From Tachypleus tridentatus (lineage: Eukaryota; Arthropoda; Merostomata; Xiphosura; Limulidae): a DNA stretch of 64,000 nt. The notes beneath the pieces are model-generated. The model saw only the letters and a list, made by a program, of their open reading frames with translations. It made no database searches and was not told the origin of the DNA. A program made the position numbers and the translations under genes. Within the stretch, counting starts at the first letter, position 1. Every line of letters begins with the position of its first letter. Location of the stretch: the NCBI RefSeq assembly GCF_004210375.1, contig NC_134834.1, positions 148,523,009-148,587,008 of the forward strand, given 5' to 3'. Below are positions 40,601-52,700 of this stretch, in pieces.

Positions 40601-41227
40601 TTTTGCAAAGTATTGATGGTTTCAAGAATCAATTAAACTTACTTCACAAATAGCATTTTTGGAGAGTTGTGAGTTTGCAGTTTGTTTATTACTTAATGTA
40701 ATAAGATGAATAATTTCTGCATCCTGCCCATTATCTTTGTCAAGGTAATTGTTTAATTATGATGTAATGTTCCCACATGTCACTAACATGAGACTCGTGC
40801 TTGAGTCAGGATTTATCCTTGCAATAATTAGAAGTAATATTCAAGTTTATCTATGATTGTTTACATGCTGGTTTTGTTACACATTTTAATATTATTATAT
40901 TTTTTAGTTTAACATTCTGGTGAAAGTAACCTACACTTTCAATCAGATGAATACAATGGAATTCAAAACTTATTAAGACACATTCATAGCAACTGATGTG
41001 ATAATTTATATTAGACTGCATACTTTCCAAAAGGTATTACTTAGAAATAGTTAGAGTAACAAGTTTAATGATTTTTATTAACTAGGGCTTGTTGGTGTTA
41101 AAAGATATTTACAGTAGTTTTTAGAAGTTGATAACAAATGGTGCTACTCTGTTGAACTTAGAGATATATAGGAAAGTAGCATTAGTTGCTATGCAAGAGA
41201 ATAAAACCATATTTTTCTTCCAAACAG

Positions 41228-41544
41228 TGCTTGGAGAGGAGTGCAGAGACTAGAAGCAAATGGAGGTTGTGCCATGTTCCAGGATGAAGGATGACAGATG
41301 ATGATAGATTGTTTTATAAAAAGAGATTAAAACAAGAGATACTTGTGCATCATGCTTGGAATGATGGAACAGATGAAATCGAAAAGTTTTGTTGCACTTC
41401 TGTCATGTATTATCATAACCAGTATTGTAGTGTGTCTGTTTGAAGATTCAAAGCCTCTTATTCATGATTTCTTGTCTTCTTCTGAAAGACAAATAACTCA
41501 CCAATTAAAAGACATAAAGGTTTGGCTTGATTCAGAACAGTTTG
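41228..41544 (+). CDS. DUF1647-like gene, first coding exon (signal-anchor)
   Basis: The acceptor ATTTTTCTTCCAAACAG ends at 41227 and a 5' UTR segment follows. The first ATG in frame after the in-frame stop at 41328-41330 is at 41352. It encodes MLGMMEQMKSKSF, a single hydrophobic helix (VALLSCIIITSIVVCLF) and a polar stem (SKPLIHDFLSSSERQITHQL), which is the N-terminus of a type II Golgi-like membrane protein. The 3' end is uncertain. A donor at 41545 (TTTG|GTTTAC, phase 1) fits the good acceptor at 44418; another at 41520 (AAAG|GTTTGG, phase 0) fits only a weak acceptor at 44444. An unseen small exon between them is also possible. Confidence 0.55.
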
Positions 41545-43725
41545 GTTTACTTATGCATAGCTAATGAGATTTGTTACTGAAAGTAAAACTGTCTCTATGA
41601 TAGGAAATCTTATCCTATGTGGTCAACCATAAAATACCACTATACAGGTTACTTTAGAGATACAGAACAGCTTCATTTAATGGACACAAGGTCTGTTTTA
41701 ATTCTAAAACCACTTGCTTTACAAAATAATGCAAGGAAAAAGTTAACAAAAGCTAGAATTAGTTAGAAACATTCCTTGATCAAAGAGAGGGTTTCTTTCA
41801 AAGTTTGATAGAGTGTTATATTTAAATGAGAATTTTCATGTTTCTTAAAGTTATATCTCAAGATGGCTGGTACGGATATTAAACCTTTTGTTGAAATAAA
41901 GTAGAGAATGTTTTGACCTTCTTACATTAATCTGAAGATGACCTAAGAAGGTCAAAACATTGTTCTTTATTCTAATAAAAGTTTTAATACCCATATCAGC
42001 CAACTTGAGATACATTTTTACTTAAAGTGGGTTTCTCGTCATTACGAATTTCTTAAAGTTGTGTTTCAATAACTAACTTTTTTTTTGTTTTGAATGTATT
42101 AAATATCAGGTATTTGTAAATTACTTTCAGATCTATAAGTTATGTTACAGACATCTCATAAGTCATGTTACTCCTCAAAACTAGATGACTCAGTGTTTAA
42201 AATTACATAACACCTTTATTGAAAGTATCAGGTTTTATCTAAATGTTTTTTACAAGTTTTGGTGGGTTACAGATCCACCATTGTAAGAAAGGTAACAGTA
42301 GTAGAACATTGTTTGGATGAAGTTGTTGTACCACACAAAATATCAAAGTGTATATAGACGTGCAAGCACTATTATACCTTTCCATGACTATCAATCCATA
42401 TAGAAGCATTTAGATAAGACCTGATTCTGTAACCAAAGATTAAGTTTAACGTTTGAGGTTTTAAGAACTTACATGAGGCCATTTATAACTTGATATTAAA
42501 TTATAATTTCACACTGATCCAAATAATTTTGTAATCATTTATAATATAGTGTTTATAGAGCTCTTAGTATTAGTAATGTTATTACAGTCTCATTTAATAT
42601 ATTAAATTCAAAGAAAGGCTTTTATTTTATTCAAGTTTTAGGATATACTAAAATATCTTTGCACTTAACTGCAAGTTAGGGGTTCTGTACATAGTATAGG
42701 TTATGCAGCATTGAGTGCAATACTTAGTTGAGTTGTTTTAATAATTTATTCCCTGATCTCATTAGAAGTTTGGAATACAAGTGATTTTTTCAGGCCACAT
42801 TTTAATCTCCAACCTGCCCATGTCCTGTTCAGTAAATTAAAAAAAAAATGCAACCAACTTTCACGTCTTACTGCTCTAAAGCATTACCTGCTATTACATA
42901 AACATATTTAATTATCCGAAATGTACCTAAAAAGGTTTCATACTGGAATAGGCATAGGTTTGAAAATATCTGCCTTTTAAAAGATTGTTTAAAATAGACT
43001 GACAAGTAATTTGCTTTAGTGGAAATTAATTTATACAAGTATTGACTTAATGTTTTATAAAATGATTAATTTGTTCATAATTTATGTTGTTGCAATTAAC
43101 TATCATACTTTGTAGAAGTTGTCTAAATATTCTGAGAACGTACCAATTTGTTTGTTAACTGTTGTGTGAACTGGAGTATAAGTTAGTTATTTAATTCCAG
43201 TATTTAGCATGTGAATATTTAATGCTCAAAAATTGCCAAGAACACATCAGAGATCAACAACCTTAACCTTAGTATTTATAGGCTAAAACCCAAGATAAAA
43301 TAAGTGTTTTATTTGCTTTAGTTAGGGTGATTTGATAGTCTATAGATTTTTATTACAGAATTAATTTTATATTAGCAAGATTGATTTCATGTTTAGGGTG
43401 AATTCTGTTACAACATGGTTTATGAATTTAGAAATCTCAGTTTCCATCCTACTGTTTTGGGTCATCTTTCCCATCTTCAATTTGTAACAAAGTACTTACC
43501 CAATAACAACTAGTTCCATTTACTCTTGTTTATATTAAACAGTTGTTTTTTGTTTTTGTTTTATTAAGTCTGAAGGGTTTCTGTGGTGCCAAAATTTTAG
43601 GAAATTTCTCATTTGTCCATGCCAGTTATCCTGTCCTTATAAAGTAATATTCATCAAAACAAAATGTTCCATTTTACTTCAGTCCACAAAAGAATCCTAA
43701 AAGAATGTGGAATGTGTCTATATGT

Positions 43726-43776
<51 letters not shown>

Positions 43777-46700
43777 CAAAACTTTGGGTCAATCTAGTAA
43801 TTTACGTTGATTACTAGCTTGAGCTGAAGCAATTGTACAATGATTAGTTGTCTTGAAAATGTTTGAGATGGCTTGACTGGATAATAAAAATATCGTGTGT
43901 GATGTTTTGATAATATTTTATCACCCTCGGTTACAGTTAGAGCGTAGCTATTTTCTTTGATTAAGATAGCTTCTTTTGTTTAATGTTTATTGATGTTAGG
44001 TTTTTTTTTATTAGTCTTTTCATGTGGATATACTATGTTGTTGTTTTTTTAGAGTTTTGATGGTAAATATGGAATTTGTTTTTTATATTCAGTGAATTTA
44101 GTTTCACATTTTCTATCTGTTTCTCCAATGTAAAACTCTGGACAGTTATTGCATGGTATTTGATAAGTGATGTTGGAATTGTGTGATTCTTTGCAATTTG
44201 TATTTAATAATGATTTTAGTTTAGAACTGGGTTTTGGGGTGAATTTGAAGTCAGTGGAATTTTATATTTGATGGAAAGTTTTCTCCATGTGTTGATTATT
44301 TTTTAACTAATGTTAGAAACAAATGATGAACTACAGTGTAATGTTGTGATTCCTTTGTTCAGTTAAATTGCTTCTTGTGATATAGTAATGGCAGTTATCC
44401 TAACAGATCTTTTTTTAGTGTATGTGTATATGGTAACTTCCAAGACACCAGACGTTGAGAGTAATCAAGAGTACCTGAAGATTCTTGGATTCACCGACAC
44501 TCCTTGGTTGTACTTTTCAAATAACTCAAACATGACATTACCAGTGATAGTAACAGCTGTCTTACCTGGTGAAAGTGAGGTGGCTCTTGTATTCATCAAG
44601 TCCAGTGAAAAGTTCATGCCAGAACATTCTCTTATATTATATGGTCTTGACTTGTCAGTAAGGGAAGCCACTGCTGTAAGTTCTAATTATTAATTATCTC
44701 TACTCATGCAAGTGTAAAAAAATACATAGAAGAACTGAATGCAACCTGTTGTGTTTGTTCTCACTTGGAACATTGTGAGTGTGTGTAAAGAAGCAATATA
44801 AAGGTTTGAAGAGACACGACTGAGTCGTACCATAATAACTAATTGTTTGCAATGATTTGATTAAAAAATAATAATAATAGGAGAAAATTTATATAGTGTG
44901 CATGAAATTAAACACAACATAATATTTTTATTTATTAAAAACAAATTTATTGGTAGCAAGCCCTCAGTTATCCAGATGCAATAAATGTTAAGATTTGTGT
45001 GTCACAATGCCACAAGAAAGGCATTGTGCTGAGAATGTGTCAACAAATATGTTGAGTGATATTAAACTGTCATTTAATCATGCTGTTTACAAGTTCTCTT
45101 TGCATCCATGATAAAACTAACATCATCTCATTCATACAATTAAAAACCTTTGACCCTTTCACTACCTAACTGGATTTCATTGTCAGTTCCTATTTAGTGT
45201 CATTTCTCCAAAAATTATGAAATCATTAGTAGATTTCACTGCATTATGATATACAAGACACTTATGTGATGTATCTTTGTGTTATGTCATTAATAACATA
45301 CCTAACTTTTAGTAATAAAACTTAAATAAAACAGTCAGGTGATGTTTCTGTGCCTTGTATCATCTGCTGGCTATGGAGGAAGGTTGACCTCTGTTGTCAA
45401 TGACACTTAATCATTCATCAGTTGTCGTCGATTTTCACAGCTAAAGGGTTAAACATGCTCATCTTCCATCAAAGTGAGTTTGCAATAGAAGGCTAAGCAC
45501 ATTCATGTTTGTAATTAAGTGTCACAGGTGATGCAAAGTTGTACTCCAACATGCTTGTTGGAAAGTTAAAGCAAAAGAATTCCCACCTTATAGTGACTGT
45601 TATTGACTGGCCTGCCACCTAATGGCATAACTATATACTTTTAGTTAAAATTATTAAAAGCTTTGTTGATATTGACTTTAAAATCTATGTGCAATGTTGC
45701 TTTGTATTTGAATTAATAATGTTGATCACGTTGTGCATTCTTATGACTATCAAAATAAAATTATTAAAATAAGTCACAGTACAATAATTCAGTGTGCAAT
45801 TTTTTTATATATATCTCAGCTGCAAGAAGCCTGTAATCTCACAAAATGTACTGTAAGGATGTTTGAATTTGATTATCTTCCATCACATCTTCATAATTTG
45901 AAACTGTCTGCTTATCGGCCAGTTATAATACAGGTAAGTGAAGCATTCCATTTCTTTGGATTCAAAAGTGTAAACATCCTAAATAGATTATAAAATTCAG
46001 AGAATATAAAAACAGAAATATAGATCATTTTTCATATTCTTTGAGTAGTGAGACAGACAACATGAGAAAGGATATTTTAAACATTTTGCCAACAGTGACA
46101 TTTCAGAGGCTTTTAATTTTAAAATCAAGGAAAGTAGTATAGCATTCATTTTAAGTGCCTCTGCCATAAAAAAAGACTGAAGTTGTGGGTATGAAAGATA
46201 ATTGTGGGACTTCTGTGTCCAACTTCCGATGGAAGGCTACAAAACTCACAGTAGACAACCTTATGTTATATAGAGAAAATATTCAAGTAAGTAAAGCATC
46301 TTTAAATGTATTGTTATAAAACTTTGAGACTATTAGGTTAAAATCATGTTCGACGAATGCTACAAAAGAATAATGTTCAAAAATTGAAACCTTTAATTAG
46401 ACCAACTTTAAGCATTTTGTTTTGTATGTGTTTGGCATATCAGTGCCACTTGATTTATGTTTCCTCTATGATTTTATTATTTTAGTGTCTGTCAGAGTCT
46501 AGTAAAGAGAACAAAAATGAATACATTCAGAATAATTTATTTACAAGACGTTATCACGACACTGAACACGAGATACATATTTTCTGTTTTTAATTTAAAA
46601 GTAGATCCCTCACATGATTTGAAATTTAAGAATTAGAAAACTAACATAAGAAAGAACTAAATAAAATTATTCTTGAGGAAGCACAACTATTTTGTATGAG

Positions 46701-49700
46701 ACGGTCTAATGCCGTCTTCTAACGTGCATGGCTTGGGTCACAGTTCATATGAAATGGGGATATGACAAATCCAGTTCACAGAAATGTGTGTATAAAAGTA
46801 AAAAAATATAAGTACAGAGTTGAGTGTAAATCAGGTCAAAATTTGGCCTGACACTGACCAGATTCTGAACTGAACTAAACTCTAATTCAGACCAGATTGT
46901 GTGGTGTGGTGAATGGACACTTAAATTGTTTTTTCACTAAAAAACTTAAATTTACAATGATGAAAACCATGGGTTCACTGCTTACTGAGAGCCATTTTCA
47001 CAATATTTGAATATAATCAAACTTTGTACTTCCCCTTCAGCCAGTTAAACTAAGGAACAAAACTGTGTCTGCTTATTATTTCCATAGTAACATATTTTAA
47101 GCCTGATGAGCTGTTTGTGTTCTAACTAAAATCAGCAATGAAACTACATGAAACCTTTCCAAAGGTTGGTGGTGTAATTGATGCAACAAATCTGGTAGCT
47201 TAAGACATTTTGAGATCTAACATAATATAAAATAGAATTTAAGGATGACAAGGGACCCGTTTGTCCATTATTTCATCTAAGCTATCCCATTCACTAAACT
47301 AAACTATTAAAAAACAATAAGTCAATCCTTATCATTCAAATATTTATAAAGTTTTTTAGGCTTATTGCTTTGACCACATCTCATTCCAAGTTCTTTTTTT
47401 AGGAAACTAAAATTGTCGAAGTTGAGCATAACTGTCATGCTGCAAAAAACATACAGAAGAAAAATAATGCTTTGACACTATCAACTACTGTAATGATATT
47501 ATTCTACTGCATAAATGGAAAGGCATGACCTAGTCCACACAGGGCTTAATGGTTGACTCCAAAAAGTGCTCACAACAGTCTTTAGAATACTACTTTACAA
47601 TGACATTACTACCTAAATGAGATAGATAATATTTTATAGAATATTGTACTGACCATTTTTAAAGATGGTGGCTTAACACAAAATGTTAAATTGTCAGTAC
47701 AGAAACACCAGTTAATAAGTTATTTGAATTTACATGTAAATAGAACAGTAATTGTTTAGATGGCTCACTTTGTCACACAAGATAAACTCATAACTATAAA
47801 CCTGTAAGTAAGTGAACCAGTGGGACTTTTTACTCTTATTGACTAGGTGTCAGGTTAACCTAAAATGACATAGGAAGGTCAAAAGGTTGTTCTCTGCTTT
47901 AACAGTAAAAGTGTTAATATCCATACCAGCTGTTCTGAGATACATTTTTATTTCAAGTGGGTTTCTCATCATCAAGAATAGTCTGGGATTGTTCATCAAA
48001 ATGGTATTTTAAATATCTCCTTAGTAGGTCATCAGAACTTTACAATTCTATACAGTTTTACCTTTCATAGCAATATCTGTGTAATTACTATGTCACACAT
48101 TCTGGGAACATCTGTAAATATTATAGTAAAAGATTGGATTTCTTGTTCTTCTTTCTTCTGTTTCTTTATTATTACATGACAACAACAACAAAAAAAAAAC
48201 CAAAACAGTGGTGTCATTTAATTTCCCTGAAGCGACATGGTTTCAAACAGAGTATCACTTTTATAAAACTTATTAATACCTTATAGTAATGAAAAAAATC
48301 ATAATTTTAGAGTAAATAATGTTATCATTACCCTTTGAAGTTAGGTTTTTACATAAATTTGGTGTTTCTTTAGAAACTTTTAAGTACAGGGTGAAACAGA
48401 AATTACCAGCTAATAATAGCAAATAACAAGCGTTATAGTTAGAACCTCATTGTATTCAGAACTTGCTTACAAATGCAACCTTCGTGTGTCTAATGAAACA
48501 GTGCATTAAAGAAAAATAAAGAAAAACATTATTTTACAAAGGAAGTAAATGTATAAATGGGTGATATCAATCCTTCAAAAACAATGCAAACAAGGTAGTA
48601 GAGATGGCATTTACACCATCCCTTTATAATAGTACCAGCAAGAATAAACATACAGCAATATACATATATATATATGTGTGTGTGTGTGTAATATATAGCT
48701 ATCCAATCACAATTGAGTTTACCCTGTTTTTATCTGTTAACATTGTACACTGTATCTCTGCTGTTATGTAGGGATGATGTAAATACCATCCCCATATTTA
48801 CTTTCTTTTTATAAGTTTTTCTTAATTTGTTTTGTAATTGTAAGTAGGGTAACAACAAGTTATTTAGTTAGATATTGATGCTACCCTATCAGACCTTTGT
48901 CGATGTTTTATTTCTCAAACTAAATTCTGTTTGATATGAGTGACACATTATTAATGAAGGGAAATAAACATTTTATAACCTGAGAGATTTTGAAAGGTGG
49001 ACTTTTCTTCTTGAGGGGCAAACTAGAAGTGATGATGTAATCAGTCTGTCCCTGAAAAGAAAAGGTCCACCTTTCGAAAGTGCTTGGGTCATAGAGTTAT
49101 TTCATTTCTATGAAGACTTCTTGAACCCACATGTTTTTCTAACATCATGAACTCTATTAAAAAAAATGTGCATAAGTTTAAAATAAAAAACTGGTAACAC
49201 AAATGTTGACAAACTGAAATGTAACCATCACCGAGTGTAAACATATCCAATTGTAGAATGTATTAGAAGTAAGTGTACCTGGAAACAAAACCATTATTTA
49301 TACATGAACCACTCAACACAAGTTTGCTAACTTTTAAGCAGGCTTACACTTGGACTCGTGTCAATGTATTATCGACTCTATAAATGTGACGTTCAGTTAT
49401 ACTTACAGCTGATTGACTTTCCTTTAGCCAGTGTTTAAAGAGTCTTCTGGTTTGAACAATACAAGTTTAAAGTAAACAGATACAGCTTATGGCATAAATA
49501 GTACTTTTAGTTAAAACACTTTGCATCTATGAGATTGAATATGACCAGATATTGTATCTGGTAATGTGTAAACATGATTCAGGTACTAGTAGTTGGAAAC
49601 TCATTTATGTTGTTTTTTATTAAACATGGAAACAATAATGTGATTATTTCAAGACAAAAGTGAAATAATAGTTTAAAATTGACCAAACTATTTAATCTAC

Positions 49701-52700
49701 CTTTATTGTGTTTGTCACACGAGAGGTATTGCTAGATTATTCTCACCTGAAGCTAAGTTTCAAATTTCTTCATAAACTTTTCACATAAAAGATAAGAAAA
49801 GTGGATAGTTCATGTCTAGATACTAGTTATGTTTGTAAATTAAACTGTTACTTTTGATATATATGTTTAGTTAATTATGCATGTTTACTAGATGGACAGT
49901 TTAAAATTAATAAATTATCCCTAAAGTACTTTGAAACTTGATCAATATGAACTTTTAAGAAACAATACCGATTAAAACAATCTAGTTTTTATGTAATTTC
50001 AGTTCATAGCTTGTATCCATTGTATTGGCTATTGTAAGAAAAAAAAAAATCAGCCATGTTTTTATCTATTAAATAAGTTGAAGACAAAATCTCAGAAACA
50101 GTTTTAGGAAGTGTTTGTTTACTTTTGGTAATACAGTCTAGGTTCATATTAGAAACTTTTTCTCCTTATTTGTGAACATGTATATGAGAATTCACACATT
50201 TCTTACTACTAGTTTGTGTATTATTCACAGAACCTTTTAAATTAAGGGATAAGTCCCTTAAAAATGTGTCTCAAAGTGGCTAGTATGGGTATTAACACTT
50301 TTACTAATAAAGCAGAGAACAATGTTTTGACCTTCCTAGGTCATCTTCAGGTTAACAACAAGAAGTCCCCTCCAAGTAGTTCAGCACTAAATATAAAGGG
50401 TTTTTACACTAAAAATTGGGATTTGATATTTGCACTGGGCACAGTACAGATACCACATTAAGGATTAACATGTATTACTCAGAAGTAGGTTTAAACCATC
50501 ACTTTTCTTTATCTAAAATAACAATTTAACTCTTATTAGATGTGTTAATATTTTCAACCTCTTTATAACCTGAAGTTCCTTTCATTCTAATTAGTTATTC
50601 ATGTATTAGTTATGTTCAATAAGAACAGAATTAATAAACAAAATGAATTTGCTATGCAATCAAGGATTTCAGATATAGAAAGTTTCAGGGCAACATATAT
50701 ATATATATTGGTAAACACAGGAAAGATAAACAATCTTTATTAAATTTAAAACTCCAGTCTCGTTATTAGTACATGATAATTAATTTTATCACTTAACATG
50801 AACTAATCATTTTCAAAAACATCTTTACTATTGTGTTTTTAAAATGGTTACACTTGCTTCTTATTAATGGTCTTCTAACTGACCAATGTATTGTCAAGAT
50901 TTATTCAGCATTTACCTGAGTTTTATGGTTTGTGACCATTTGAAGGACTTACGAGTGCAAGGAAGAAAATGCAATAATATATCTATTGCGTAAAGTGCCT
51001 ATGAAGTCTCTTGCAAAGTATTAGGACTTGTCATGATGGCTGGGATATGACCGATATATTAATGGTCTAGATGTTACTTAGTAACAACTTTTATGGTGTG
51101 AACAAAATTAAAATTAAAATATTATCAACTGTTATTTACACATCAGCTTTATGATAATAATTAATAACATTATTATTAAATTTTGACACCAGTTATTTAT
51201 TATTATTTTTACTTTAGTTTACTATCATTCATCAAAACAATTGCCAAATAAACTGGCAATTAAACTGCAATTGACATTTATCAGTTTAAAAATGATGCAG
51301 GCAACTTCTTTTCACTGAAAAACAGCAATTTTTATGTTTCTTGTGTTAGAATATTATTTTATTCGTGAATGTAAAAGTACACAACTTTTATAACAGAACA
51401 GTGGATTATGTTAAGTCACAAGTAAAGCTGGTGAAATTATAAGATTAATTTTTTGACCTGAATATATTTTTACAGTTTTCTCTCCAGAAGATGGTTTAGG
51501 TCAAAATCTCTAGTCATGTTTTAACTTTTATTACACTTCTTTTTGGCATATAGTTAATAGTTTAGGATTTATACAATTCAGATGTTTTTTTCTATAATAA
51601 TACTATGTAATAGCTGCTCATCTGATTCATACATTAACAGTTGCTCATGAAAATTGACTTCCATTCTTTGTATCCCAGTTAGCCTGATGAGCTCTAATAT
51701 TGGGCAAAAAGCCTGGTCAGCATTGGATATAGAAGATGGAAGGTGGTTGAAATAATTACTTTCATCCATGGTTTTAGAACTCTTATGGTCAACCACAATG
51801 CTAAGGAAACATATTTAAGGAAACTAGCTCTCATCTTTTTATGCCAATGCTTCTCATTGTGTTATAAACATGATTTCTTTCAATTCTGTTAGAAATTCAA
51901 CAATATTGGTACTACTGATTACTTAGGAACTTTTATAGGTATTCCATAGTTCCTTAGGACATTGTTTAAGGTAGTAGTGAAGTGTTTTAGTGTGTCGACC
52001 ATCCTTAGTTTTACACCTTTTACATAGCTATAGAAACTGTATACAACTTCTTTATATAGTATGAAATTATGCTATTAATTACATTATGTTGCCATGTTAA
52101 TTGGTATTATAACTTTCATTTCTAAATCTTATTATTATTGAACTTTTGTGTTCTAGTGTTTCCTTTCTCTCTCTATTTTATTTCTTATAGTAAGTTCTCT
52201 GTTATGGAGGATAGAGTATTGAAGTTTTAGATGTACTACATATTATATTTAGCATTATATTAGTGTTAACAATATCATACACTTAGGAACATTTTATGTA
52301 TTTTAATTTTTAATGTTTATTATTTTCTATCATCAAAGTTTAGTTTTTAGTTGCACTGCAGTTAACAGTCTGAATGTAACATGTTTGAACTATCACAGAC
52401 TCTTGTCTGATATCACATAATGAATAGGCTCAGTGAGTTTTTGTGGTGAAAAGATGTATTAGGGAGAATTGGAGATTTTTTATAAAAATCATGTTATATT
52501 AAGTTATGTGATTCAAATAAGTTTACTTCTACAGTATTTCTTTGTTCCATAAATAAGGTTTACCGTATTCATTGTTACTTTCATTAACCCATTGACTGCT
52601 GATTTGTCATGTAGATGTATAGATTGTTTGTTTTAATTTTGAACAAAACTACTCAAGGGCTATCTGCGCTAGCCTTCCCTAATTTAACAGTGTGAGACTA

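Larger units (their letters stand above)
41545..44418 (+). other. DUF1647-like gene, intron 1
   Basis: Contains a foldback element (41855-42011), the Penelope-like remnant (about 43840-44260, minus) and an (AC)n/(GA)n microsatellite (43731-43776). No further coding exon was recognised. Confidence 0.55.
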
